DNA of 51,589 nucleotides, from assembly GCA_964555935.1 (NCBI GenBank), contig CAZKUN010000037.1:1-51589 (forward strand), in the 5' to 3' direction. This DNA comes from CAZKUN01 sp964555935. Its GTDB lineage: Bacteria > Armatimonadota > Zipacnadia > Zipacnadales > VGFC01. Positions 24,307-32,717 of this stretch are shown here, piece after piece. Position 1 is the stretch's first letter, and each line of letters starts with the position of its first letter. The position numbers and the translations under genes were made by a program. The notes under the pieces were generated by a model, which ran no database searches, had not been told where the DNA came from, and worked only from the letters and a program-made list of their open reading frames with translations.

Positions 24307-27213
24307 TCAGTCAACTCGCCTCAACGTGACTTCGTACGTCGCTCCGTCCCGACACGTGAACTCGAGCGTGTGACCGTCGGTGGCCCGCACCGTATCCGGC
24401 GCGGAGTCAACTTCCCAATCGCCGTTGAGCGTGAGGCGAAGCTGCCCTTCGCCACCCGGATCGTAGATCGTCTGTGGCGTGGGGGCGCCTAGTCGCAGAT
24501 CGGGGTCTGACACCGCCAGCACCAGCCGGTCGCCCTCGCGTCGCTCCATCACCAGACACGGGCCGTCGGCCTTCCGCACTGCTCCATCCGAGACTCCCGT
24601 AGGTCGGATCTCCAGATCCGACAAGCCTTCGAACAGCACGTACCCCGTGATCCCCGCTTCCGGGAAGCTCACCACATGGGCTGCATCATCTCTGCGCAGG
24701 ATCTCGAAATTGGGTGTCTCGGCGAACTGAGCCATGGCTTCGCCGGTCGTATCCGGGCGGATCGCATACGCGTAGCCGCCGTTCGTGGGCGCCTCCCCAT
24801 GGTCGATCCACGCGACGGCGAAGTCGCCCTCAGTCGCCTTGCGCGCGCTGTTGTGCATCGATTCTTGGTGGTGCCGCCGCAACTCTACCGTCTGAGGCCT
24901 GGGGAAGTAGTAGCCGTTGCCGACCGGATCCATGAGCCATGTCGTCTCCCGCGTCTCGGTCAGCGGGAATGGGTCACTCGGGCCCGCCAGCGCGGTCTGG
25001 TAGAGCACGGTCTCGGTGGCGTGTTCGGCGTCAACGTTCGTGATGTCCGATCCCAGGCAGACGAGCGTCTCGCCGACGAAGAACACCGACTTGCGGAAGC
25101 CAAACGACTGATCGTACAGCGGGTCCGCGAACCGCATCGCCCAGACGCCATTGGTCTGCTCGAGCGTGGCGCCGCCGACGAACGGATCCTCCGTGTAGCT
25201 CCGTGGCTGGACTTTCGACTCGTGCAGGTCCTCCAACGGGACGCGAATCACCGTCGCGCCCGGTGGCCGCAGCCAATCCCAGCCATCTTCCCGATAGCCA
25301 CTGTCCTCCCGGTTTACCGGCGTGCCCTTCGCGAACACCTGGATCATCCCGTAGCTGCTGTAGCGGCCGTAGCGGTTCTCGGACGCGCTCGCCTCGTAGT
25401 TCCAGATGTACTTGCTCCAGCCGCGCGCGCTCGCCACCCACTGGCGGCGGCGATGGAAGCTCATGGCGGCGAACGGATAGCTGCGATGCCCTTGCGGCTC
25501 AGGTTCGGGAGAGTACCGGGCGGCCGTGTCGAGGAGCCACGGCAGCGCGCCCGGCGAGTTGGCCCAGTAGATGCGCGCCGAGGCCGACCGGTAAAGGCCC
25601 TCAAGTCCCGGCGCCGTCGGGTCCCATAGCCGCGCGAATGCCGCGCCCAACTCGGCGTCATCCAGCGCGTCGGCCATGTAAGCCAGCGCCGCGCAGGTCT
25701 CGTACATCGTTGCCCCGCTGAATGGCCAGCGCCCGCTCACTCCGGTCGGAAAGTGGTACTTGCCCGCCATGAAGCGCTGCGTCAGCAGCGCGTGCTTGAT
25801 GTTCTGCCCAGCATCCTCCGACAGCGCGAAACGCGTGTCATCAAGCAACCAGTAGACGATCGACGACATGAGCATCGCGTTGTTGCCGTACGCGCTCGCG
25901 TAGGCGGTCGCGTGGTGGAATACTGTCCCGTCCGGCTTGATCGTATCGCCGTAGGCAGGCGCATCCGAGAGCGCCGCGTTGCCCCAGCGCACCAGGCACT
26001 CCATGTCCCGCAGCTTCTCGGACGAATCATCGAGCATCAGCACGCATAGCAAGCGGAAGATGAATATCGTGCGCAGATCGTCGGCGCTGGCTCCGGAATG
26101 CTCGGGCTCGCCGTAGATCTCGCCAAAGTTGATGTGGTAGCGCAGCGTCTCAAGCTCGCGCTCGAGCCGGCCCTGCTCCCTCAGGTAATCGCGCAGAATG
26201 TACACCGCGTGAACGTAGCCCGAAATGCGGAGATACTCGCCGTAGGCGGTGCCCATGAGGCTCCCCGCCGCCCAGCCCTGGTCGTGGGCGTAGTCGATGA
26301 GATCAAGGAAGCGTTGGCGAGCGCGGTCGCTGTCGTGCAAGCGCGCATCGTACGCCATCGGCAGCGCAACGTACTGCAGAATGTCGGGGGCCAGGTGCGG
26401 TTTCTGAGTGTCCTGCAGGCAGAACGCCCCGGGGCCACTGACGGTGTCGCCTTGCCGCTCGATGCCAAGTTCCTCGAAGGTCTTGTGCCCCCAACTGATG
26501 TGGCCCTCAACGCCCTCGAGTCGTTGCTTGACCGGCTCGCGCGGATCATCCAGCCCGCCGAACATCCACTCCCCGTACCTGCGCTCAATCTCGCGGAATG
26601 CCGCCGCGTCCTCGGTTGAGAACCCACGCTCCGGCGCGGGAGCGACCACCTGCGCGTGCTCGTGCGACGTGGTCCAGTACTTACCATTCGCCCGGCGCGG
26701 GTTGGTGTAAGGGGCCTGCGCGTCGCCCTGCCGAAACCATGGCACGGGGCCCAACTCAACCGCGTCGATGAAGATCGTTCCCGCCGCATTCGGAGCCGTG
26801 ATCTTCAGGCCTTCGACGGCATCGCCTGCCTGCGCGTCCTGGGCGAAGACCACCCACGCCGCGCGCCAGCCGGTGAACCCCAAGTTCACCGGGAAGATCC
26901 ACGGTCCCGCCTGGATGCGAAGCTCACCCTCGATCGGCTCCTCGCAGTAGAGCCACATCTTGATGCCGCCGCCCGGCACGGTCAGCGCGTCTTCGAGAGA
27001 CGCATCCGCCTCGCGCGCCAACTCCGCGCCTGGCTCGAACTCCCACCGGAGCGACCGCGCGTCGAGCTTCCAATGCGCGTCAGACACCGATATCTCGCCG
27101 CCTGTCGCGCGCCAGCCCTCGGTGCCGGCCTCAAACGAGTCGGCCGCTAGCGCGGCGGCCGCAATCCCCCCGACGATCAGCGCGCCCGCGATTCGCAGCA
27201 TTCCCCTTCGCAT
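24307..27213 (-). CDS. PL8 polysaccharide lyase, chondroitinase-ABC-like
   Basis: This 968-residue exported lyase has a signal peptide at about residues 1-23. The domain order matches Proteus chondroitin ABC lyase: an N-terminal jellyroll (KMWLYCEEPIEGELRI, NLGFTGWRAAWV), a helical toroid with PDGTVFHHATAY (catalytic His region) and VSGRWPF (Arg), and then beta-domains with IWNYEASASENRYGRY, DGWDWLRPPGATVIRVPL and FAVAWIDH. The corresponding His, Arg and Glu of the active site are present. The Tyr that follows the His appears shifted by one residue, so activity needs testing. The substrate would be chondroitin or dermatan sulfate, or hyaluronan. A family 1 hairpin repeat (24598-24622) is read in-frame near the C-terminus, adding about eight residues (SDLEIRPTG). 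Confidence 0.88.
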   Translation of the reverse strand: MRRGMLRIAGALIVGGIAAAALAADSFEAGTEGWRATGGEISVSDAHWKLDARSLRWEFEPGAELAREADASLEDALTVPGGGIKMWLYCEEPIEGELRIQAGPWIFPVNLGFTGWRAAWVVFAQDAQAGDAVEGLKITAPNAAGTIFIDAVELGPVPWFRQGDAQAPYTNPRRANGKYWTTSHEHAQVVAPAPERGFSTEDAAAFREIERRYGEWMFGGLDDPREPVKQRLEGVEGHISWGHKTFEELGIERQGDTVSGPGAFCLQDTQKPHLAPDILQYVALPMAYDARLHDSDRARQRFLDLIDYAHDQGWAAGSLMGTAYGEYLRISGYVHAVYILRDYLREQGRLERELETLRYHINFGEIYGEPEHSGASADDLRTIFIFRLLCVLMLDDSSEKLRDMECLVRWGNAALSDAPAYGDTIKPDGTVFHHATAYASAYGNNAMLMSSIVYWLLDDTRFALSEDAGQNIKHALLTQRFMAGKYHFPTGVSGRWPFSGATMYETCAALAYMADALDDAELGAAFARLWDPTAPGLEGLYRSASARIYWANSPGALPWLLDTAARYSPEPEPQGHRSYPFAAMSFHRRRQWVASARGWSKYIWNYEASASENRYGRYSSYGMIQVFAKGTPVNREDSGYREDGWDWLRPPGATVIRVPLEDLHESKVQPRSYTEDPFVGGATLEQTNGVWAMRFADPLYDQSFGFRKSVFFVGETLVCLGSDITNVDAEHATETVLYQTALAGPSDPFPLTETRETTWLMDPVGNGYYFPRPQTVELRRHHQESMHNSARKATEGDFAVAWIDHGEAPTNGGYAYAIRPDTTGEAMAQFAETPNFEILRRDDAAHVVSFPEAGITGYVLFEGLSDLEIRPTGVSDGAVRKADGPCLVMERREGDRLVLAVSDPDLRLGAPTPQTIYDPGGEGQLRLTLNGDWEVDSAPDTVRATDGHTLEFTCRDGATYEVTLRRVD
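24598..24622 (+). repeat. Dispersed hairpin repeat, family 1, copy 3, inside the PL8 lyase gene
   Basis: The 25-bp core is identical to the other copies but lies within coding sequence of the minus-strand lyase, where it is translated as SDLEIRPTG. Chondroitinase ABC as I recall it is about eight residues shorter at this point, so the repeat appears as a clean in-frame insertion. Confidence 0.92.
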
Positions 27214-27453
27214 TCGGTCGGAATCTCCTTGGCCATCTAGCTGGCTCTACTGTCTCGCCTTCCTCGCCCTCGTCAACGCGCCCTTCGTGGGCTCGGCGTC
27301 ACCAGGCGCTGCCTCGGCGCCGTCTGCCGTCTCGTACGACGATCGTCTCGGTCGTCGGATTCGCCCGCGTGCAGGGGCGCGAGCCTCAGTCAACGAAGAG
27401 GCCTTAGTTGTCATTACCCACGCGCCTGCCACGGGCGCGCGCGGAGGCTGAGA
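27214..27453. other. Divergent intergenic region before the amidohydrolase array
   Basis: About 240 bases between the lyase start and the first amidohydrolase start. Short frames cross it on both strands, but none resembles a known protein. It must hold the promoters of both units. No convincing -35/-10 pair was identified. A GGAGG site at 27443-27447 serves the ATG at 27454. Confidence 0.6.
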
Positions 27454-27596
27454 ATGCGTTTCGTTGTCGCGGCGGCGCTGCTCATCCTGGCACCCATCGG
27501 CTGGGCCGACGATGCCCCGGAAGAGCCGAAGCCGCAACGAATCGTCGCCATCGAGGGCGGCACCGTCCTCACGATGACCGGCGCGCCGGTTGAGAA
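27454..27596 (+). CDS. Amidohydrolase array, member 1: 5' fragment ending at an abnormal junction
   Basis: The first gene of the array starts at an ATG six bases after GGAGG. It encodes a signal peptide (MRFVVAAALLILAPIGWADD) and the first strand of an amidohydrolase beta-sandwich (IVAIEGGTVLTMTGAPVEKS). At about 27597 the homology stops abruptly, and the following roughly 183 bases read as a different protein on the other strand, up to the scaffold gap. The sequence after the gap re-enters the same domain at an equivalent position. The fragment may therefore be the true N-terminus of the next part, or the start of an additional array member lost in assembly. The boundary position is approximate. 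Confidence 0.7.
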
Positions 27597-27779
27597 GAGC
27601 GGACGGATCACCTGGGCTCTGCGCTTCGGATCGAAGGCTTCCACTCGGGCGACCCCTGCAGCGGGGAGATTGTCCATGAGGTGCTCGCCCTTGCGAATTC
27701 CGTCCATCATAGTGCCGACCTTCATGCCGACGATGTAGTGCTCGATGGCGTCGGAGAGCGGTCCCGTGCCGCGGCTCGC
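27597..27779 (-). CDS. Foreign minus-strand coding fragment at a contig end
   Basis: Read on the minus strand this stretch gives a continuous protein-like sequence with TGPLSDAIEHYIVGMKVG, MMDGIRKGEHLMDNLP and ARVEAFDPKRRAQVIRP. On the plus strand it has neither amidohydrolase similarity nor a frame connecting both sides. It ends at the N run. The simplest reading is a misjoined or inverted contig end. A small insertion is possible. I do not recognise the protein. Confidence 0.45.
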
Positions 27780-27789
27780 NNNNNNNNNN
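27780..27789. other. Scaffold gap (10 N)
   Basis: Ten N of unknown true length within member 1 of the amidohydrolase array. Confidence 0.98.
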
Positions 27790-29064
27790 TTGACCGGCGG
27801 GCGGTTTGAGAACGGCCCGGTGGTCATCACCGATGGAAATATCACGGCCTTGGGTGTGGGCTTCGAGGTCCGGGACGGGGCCGAGCGCATCGACGCGACC
27901 GGCAAGACGGTCATGCCAGGGCTGATCGATGCCTTCTCGCGACTCTATATCTACCCTCAGGATCTCTCAGAGGGTAGCGCCATCGCCGCCGACCTCCGCG
28001 TCATCGACGGGATCGACCCTTACTCGGATGATGGCGAAGAGGTCATCCAACATGGCGTCACCTCCGTCCACGTGCTCCCCGGCAGTCGGGGGCTGATCGC
28101 CGGTCTCAGCGCCGTCGTGAAGGTCGGCGCGGGCGATGGCTCGGTGGAGGTCGTGTCCGACGCGGTCGCCACGCGCGGGCAGATCGGCATCCCGTCGGGA
28201 AGCTCGACCTCATCCCTGGCCAAGCTCGGCAACTACACCTCGATCCGCGAAGCGCTGCTGGGCGCGCGTGACTACCAGTTCGGCTGGGAGAAGTACGAGC
28301 GACAGCTCTCCGAGTACGATCGCAAGACAAGCCCGCCTGATGAGGAAGACGGCGACGAGGAGGAAGATGCAGAGGGGGAAGATGTTGAGGAGGACGAAGA
28401 CGCCGACGAGAAGCCTGGCGGCGATGAGAAGAAGCCCAAAGAGAAGAAGCCGGATGCCGAGAAGCCCGACCGCCCCAAGAAGCCCGGCATCGATCACGGC
28501 AAGGATGTGCTCGTAAGAGCCCTCAAACGCGAGATCCCCCTCCTCATTGAGGCCCACCGCGTGCCGGATATTCTCAACGCCCTGCGGTTGGATGACGAGT
28601 TCGACATCGACCTCGTATTGCTCGGATGCAGCGAGGGACACCGGATCGCGGCCGAGATCACGCGCCGCGAGGTCCCTGTCATCGTCGGTCCCGTCTCGCT
28701 TTCAGTCGCGCGGCCCTCGCGGATTCGCTACGGCGATCACTCCCGCGCCAACGCTGCAATTCTCGCCGAGGCCGGCGTGACGGTGGCCCTGGGCGTCGGA
28801 GGCGAAGTCGCGCTCCACTCCAAACTCACCCGCGCATCCGCCGCCATTGCCGTGGCGAACGGACTCTCTCGCCAGGCGGCGCTGGAGGCCATCACCATCC
28901 GACCCGCTGAGGTGTTAGGCGTCGCCGATCGCGTCGGCAGCCTGGCCGAGGGTCGCGACGCTGACATCCTGATCCTGAGCGGCGATCCGCTGGACGTGCG
29001 CTCCCCCGTTGACGCCGTCCTTGTCGGCGGCGAGGTCGTCTTCGAGAGGGAGGCGGACGGTTGA
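27790..29064 (+). CDS. Amidohydrolase array, member 1 (main part), metal site degraded
   Basis: This open frame of about 424 codons continues to TGA at 29062-29064. It shows the amidohydrolase plan: a beta-sandwich strand (VVITDGNITALGVGFEV), the turn TVMPGLIDAF, a TIM barrel, and the closing block GVADRVGSLAEGRDADILILSGDPL. The metal-binding HxH after PGLIDA is replaced by FSR (27934-27942). A His is kept in LLIEAHRVPDI and another in CSEGHR, but the late Asp is missing (ALGVGGEVALH). An insertion of about 60 residues (28330-28500) is extremely charged: acidic Glu/Asp runs followed by Lys/Pro repeats. The product is probably periplasmic but unlikely to be a competent hydrolase. The stop overlaps the TTG start of member 2. 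Confidence 0.85.
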   Translation: MTGGRFENGPVVITDGNITALGVGFEVRDGAERIDATGKTVMPGLIDAFSRLYIYPQDLSEGSAIAADLRVIDGIDPYSDDGEEVIQHGVTSVHVLPGSRGLIAGLSAVVKVGAGDGSVEVVSDAVATRGQIGIPSGSSTSSLAKLGNYTSIREALLGARDYQFGWEKYERQLSEYDRKTSPPDEEDGDEEEDAEGEDVEEDEDADEKPGGDEKKPKEKKPDAEKPDRPKKPGIDHGKDVLVRALKREIPLLIEAHRVPDILNALRLDDEFDIDLVLLGCSEGHRIAAEITRREVPVIVGPVSLSVARPSRIRYGDHSRANAAILAEAGVTVALGVGGEVALHSKLTRASAAIAVANGLSRQAALEAITIRPAEVLGVADRVGSLAEGRDADILILSGDPLDVRSPVDAVLVGGEVVFEREADG

Positions 29065-30140
29065 GAGCTTCCCTGATCTCGGCGACGATCTCTATCGCGA
29101 CCCTTCTCGCCGGCATCGCCGCAAGTGAGGACCTGCTCATCAGTGGCGGCACCGTGTGGACCGTAAGCGGCGCAGTCCTGGCGGACGCCAACGTGCTCAT
29201 TGCCGACGGCAAGATCGCGGCCGTCGGGCCTGATGTCTCTGCCCCCGATGGCGCGCGCGTGATCGATGCCTCAGGCAGGCACGTCGTGCCCGGCTTGGTC
29301 GATGCCCACTCGCATCTCGGCGTGCGGGTCGGCGAACTCGACGAGGGCGTCACTCCCGCTCTGACGGATGCCTGGGCGCTGGATGCCCTTGGCGCCGATC
29401 GCGACGCGCTCGAACGGGCGATGTCCTCCGGCGTCACCACGCTGCTACTCTCGCCGGGCAACTCCAGCCCCGTCGCGGGTCCGTGCGCGGCCGTCAAACT
29501 GGGCTCTGGGGCCGTGCTGAACCAAACCGCCGCGCTGAAGTTGGTGCTGTCCGAGTCCGCCGCGTGGTGGGATCGCGACCCAACGTCGCTGCCTGGCGTT
29601 CTCAACCTCATCCGCGAGACCCTCGACGCCATCGACCCGGTTCGGGTGCAGATCTTCTGCGATGGCGCCTCCGAGGTCGAGCGGGCCGTGCAACTAGCGG
29701 ACCAATTCGACCTCGACGCAGCGGTGGTGGCCATCGACCTGCCGACCCAGGTCGCCGCCGTGCTGTCGGGGACGGGCGTATCGGCGATCATCGCGCCGCT
29801 CGGCCTGACGCCCGAGGAGCGTTTCCTGGCTGGCGCTCGCGAGCTGACTGAAGCCGGAGTGAAGGTGGCCTTCAGTTCCATGGCGCCCTCCTCCGATCCG
29901 CACGACCTTCGCACATCGGCCGCCCTGGCCGTGGGAGCCGGCCTCTCCGCCGACGCCGCCCTACGGGCCATCACGCTCGACGCCGCCGAGATCATCGGCG
30001 TCGCCGATCGGGTGGGCAGCATCGAGACCGGCAAGGACGCCGACGTGGCGATCTACTCAGGCGATCCCTTGGACCTGACGTCCGCCATCGAGTTGGTCAT
30101 CGTCGACGGCGATATCATCTACGAGCGTGATGCGAAATGA
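29061..30140 (+). CDS. Amidohydrolase array, member 2: HxH kept, other ligands lost
   Basis: This 359-residue exported amidohydrolase paralogue is the shortest in the array. It starts at a TTG that overlaps the preceding stop as TTGA, with GGGAGG about eight bases upstream. The signal peptide is about residues 1-22 (ending AGIAASED). The HxH pair is intact in LVDAHSHLG (29307-29315). The barrel lacks the expected later ligands: the beta5 position reads QIFCDGASE instead of a His-containing block, and the beta8 region reads AFSSMAPSSD, where the usual Asp position is unclear. The helical insertion between beta4 and beta5 found in its neighbours is nearly absent. The end block GVADRVGSIETGKDADVAIYSGDPL is normal. 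Catalysis is doubtful. Confidence 0.88.
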   Translation: MRASLISATISIATLLAGIAASEDLLISGGTVWTVSGAVLADANVLIADGKIAAVGPDVSAPDGARVIDASGRHVVPGLVDAHSHLGVRVGELDEGVTPALTDAWALDALGADRDALERAMSSGVTTLLLSPGNSSPVAGPCAAVKLGSGAVLNQTAALKLVLSESAAWWDRDPTSLPGVLNLIRETLDAIDPVRVQIFCDGASEVERAVQLADQFDLDAAVVAIDLPTQVAAVLSGTGVSAIIAPLGLTPEERFLAGARELTEAGVKVAFSSMAPSSDPHDLRTSAALAVGAGLSADAALRAITLDAAEIIGVADRVGSIETGKDADVAIYSGDPLDLTSAIELVIVDGDIIYERDAK

Positions 30141-31384
30141 GAAGCGCCTCGATCCGCGCGATCACGAGCGGCCTGTTTCTCGCGCTGGTCTGCGTCGCGG
30201 CGTCGTATGCCGACGGCGCTATTGTTGTGAGAGCCGGTCGCATCATCACGATGGCGGGCGCGCCGCTCGAACGCGGCGCGATTCTCATCGAAGACGGCAA
30301 GATCAAGCGAGTTGCCGCCGACATCAAACCACCCGACGGCGCCACGATCATCGACGTGCCCGGTGGCGTCGTCATGCCTGGCCTCGTTGACGCGTGCGCT
30401 CGCTTCGGCTTGCGCGGAGATTCGAACGAGCAGTCAGATGAGATCACGCCCGCTTTCAGCGTCGCCGAAGCCTTCGACCGCGACAGCCCGGCCGTCAGAC
30501 GCGCTGCTCAACTCGGCACCACGACGGCTCGCATCGTGCCCGGCAACAGCAATGTGATGGCTGGCTCCGGCGTCGTCGTGAAGACGGCGGGCAGCGCTCT
30601 CGCTGAGATGTTCGTTGGCGCGGGCGACAGCATGAAGATCACCATGGGTAACGATGCGGCGGGCGGCAATCGCACGCCGCGTTCGGGCACCCCTAACACC
30701 TTCTACTATCGCCAGCCAACAACGCGGATGGGCGTCGTGTGGATGCTGCGCCAGAGCCTTTTCAACACGCAACAAGCCATCGAGGCTCGCGAGGAGCTGA
30801 CCGAATCACAGGCCGTCATCGCGTCCGCGCTGCAAGGGAAGACGTGCGTGCATGTCGCGCTGCGGGACGCGGTCGATGTCGAGACGACCCTCCAGATCGC
30901 TGACGAGTTCGGGCTGAAGAATCTCGTCTTCTTGCGCTGCACCGAGGGACACAGAGTCGCGGCAGAGATCGCCAAACGCAACATACCCGTCGTGCTCGGA
31001 CCATACTACTACTATGCTCGGAGCTGGTCGGAGCACTCCGAGGGCGGCAGCATCAGCCCAAATGACGCCGGGATCCTCACCGATGCGGGCGTCAAGGTCG
31101 CCCTTGGCTCGAACGACCCGGGCGGGCCCGCTGATCTGTTGACCGTCGCGGCGATGGCTGTCCGCAACGGGCTCAATCCCGACGACGCGCTGAAAGCCGT
31201 AACCGTCAACCCGGCGCAGATCCTCGGAATCGCCGGCCGGGTCGGCAGCTTGGAGAAGGGCAAGGACGCCGATCTGCTGATATTGAGCGGCGATCCGCTG
31301 AGCGTCACGTCCCGAATCGAGAAGGTCATCATCAACGGGCGAATCGCCTTTGATGTGGAGAGCGGAGCGAATGCCGATGGGTAA
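30137..31384 (+). CDS. Amidohydrolase array, member 3: metal site degraded
   Basis: This 415-residue exported paralogue starts at an ATG overlapping the preceding TGA (ATGA, 30137-30140). The signal peptide is about residues 1-25 (ending ASYADG). The HxH is replaced by CAR (30395-30403, GLVDACARFG). Downstream, HVALRDAVDVETTLQI stands where active relatives have a His-rich 'HAHRADDI'-type block. CTEGHR keeps one His, and ALGSNDPGG keeps a possible late Asp. A distinctive aromatic run, PYYYYARSW, follows strand 7. The end block GIAGRVGSLEKGKDADLLILSGDPL is intact. It is probably a non-catalytic or altered family member retained in the operon. Confidence 0.9.
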   Translation: MRSASIRAITSGLFLALVCVAASYADGAIVVRAGRIITMAGAPLERGAILIEDGKIKRVAADIKPPDGATIIDVPGGVVMPGLVDACARFGLRGDSNEQSDEITPAFSVAEAFDRDSPAVRRAAQLGTTTARIVPGNSNVMAGSGVVVKTAGSALAEMFVGAGDSMKITMGNDAAGGNRTPRSGTPNTFYYRQPTTRMGVVWMLRQSLFNTQQAIEAREELTESQAVIASALQGKTCVHVALRDAVDVETTLQIADEFGLKNLVFLRCTEGHRVAAEIAKRNIPVVLGPYYYYARSWSEHSEGGSISPNDAGILTDAGVKVALGSNDPGGPADLLTVAAMAVRNGLNPDDALKAVTVNPAQILGIAGRVGSLEKGKDADLLILSGDPLSVTSRIEKVIINGRIAFDVESGANADG

Positions 31385-32717
31385 AGTCGCGCGCAGTGCG
31401 ATCACAGCGACCGTCGCCGTCCTGCTGGCTGGGGCGGTCCTCGCCCAAGACGGTCCCGTCCGGAAGAAGATCGCCATCAAGGCCGGCACAGTCATCACCA
31501 TCAGTGGCGATGATATCTCAGGCGGCGTCGTCCTCATCGAGGACGGGCGCATCGCTGACGTTGGCAAGGATCTCGAGATCCCCTGGGACGCCGACGTCAT
31601 CGACGTGCCCGAGGGTGTTGTCATGCCGGGCTACGTGGAAGCTCACACCTATCAGGGCATCCGAACCGCCAACGAGAAAGTGCTCGAGGTGCCGTTCATC
31701 TCGACCATCGACGGCATCGATCCCATCAGTTGGTTCATCGACGACTCACGTCGCGACGGCGTCACCACCATCCTCGTGCTGCCGGGCAATGATACCGTTG
31801 TCGGCGGAACGGGCGTTGCGGTCAAGCCCACCGGCCGCACGGTTGATGACATGATCGTCCGCGATTTCACGGGCATGAAGCTCTCCCTCCAAGCCCGCGC
31901 GGACAGCAGTCGCATGGCTCATATCGCGCGGATGCGGCGCTACTTCACAGACCTAGTTGAGTACGTTGATCAGTACAACCAGCGCAAAGCCGATGCCGAG
32001 GAAGCCAAGAAGGATTTCGACGAGGAGATCGACCCGAAGAAGCAGGCGGCGATTGACCTCCTCGATGGCAAGCTGACGGCCTTCGTCTACTGTCCCCGAG
32101 CCAGCGACGTCGCCAAGGCCATCGAGATCACCGAGGAATTCGGCATCAATATGATCCCAGTCCTGGGCGCCGATTGCTACAAAGCCGCCGCGCTGCTCGC
32201 CGAGAAGGAGCTCCCCGCCATCCTCGACTCGCGTCTTATCGTGTGGGAAACCGATGAGGACACCGAGACCGAGGAGATGAAGATCATCCCGAAGATCATG
32301 GCAGACGCGGGCGTGAAGTTCGCGCTCCAGCGGGATGGCAACGCCATCGACCGCCGTTACTTCTGGCTGCAGGCCGCGCGCTGCGTCGCCAATGGCGTCA
32401 GCCGCCAGGAAGCGCTGAAATCGATCACGCTTTATCCCGCCGAGATGATCGGCGTCGCTGAGCGCGTGGGCACCATTGAGAAGGGCAAGGACGCGAATCT
32501 CCTTGTCCTCACTGGCGATCCGCTCGATTCCCAGAGCTGGGTCGACCAGGTGCTGATAGAGGGCGAGGTCGTCTACACTCGCGCGGACGACCAGTACCTT
32601 GAGAAGCTGCTGGCCGAAGGTCGGACCAGCGCCGGCGTCGCGGGCATCAACGACGATGTGGACCCGGAGCCGGACGAGGAGAAGACCGAGACGCCTGATG
32701 GCGAGTCGGAGCAATGA
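31377..32717 (+). CDS. Amidohydrolase array, member 4: half HxH, acidic tail
   Basis: This 446-residue exported paralogue overlaps the previous gene by eight bases. The ATG at 31377 is preferred to the one at 31371 because GGAG then lies at a usual distance. The signal peptide is about residues 1-22 (ending GAVLAQDG). The HxH reads HTY (31644-31652, YVEAHTYQG), so only one metal His remains. VYCPRASDV replaces the beta5 His block, and ALQRDGNAIDRRYFW stands at the late Asp position. A charged helical insertion (YVDQYNQRKADAEEAKKDF) precedes the second half. After the normal end block GVAERVGTIEKGKDANLLVLTGDPL there is an acidic C-terminal tail rich in Glu, Asp and Pro. Confidence 0.9.
   Translation: MGKVARSAITATVAVLLAGAVLAQDGPVRKKIAIKAGTVITISGDDISGGVVLIEDGRIADVGKDLEIPWDADVIDVPEGVVMPGYVEAHTYQGIRTANEKVLEVPFISTIDGIDPISWFIDDSRRDGVTTILVLPGNDTVVGGTGVAVKPTGRTVDDMIVRDFTGMKLSLQARADSSRMAHIARMRRYFTDLVEYVDQYNQRKADAEEAKKDFDEEIDPKKQAAIDLLDGKLTAFVYCPRASDVAKAIEITEEFGINMIPVLGADCYKAAALLAEKELPAILDSRLIVWETDEDTETEEMKIIPKIMADAGVKFALQRDGNAIDRRYFWLQAARCVANGVSRQEALKSITLYPAEMIGVAERVGTIEKGKDANLLVLTGDPLDSQSWVDQVLIEGEVVYTRADDQYLEKLLAEGRTSAGVAGINDDVDPEPDEEKTETPDGESEQ

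Noticed and set aside
27414..27914. Minus-strand frame of 166 codons as one complete gene
   Set aside because: Only its middle part (27597-27779) is protein-like. The ends are antisense to the amidohydrolase sequence on each side, and it spans a gap.
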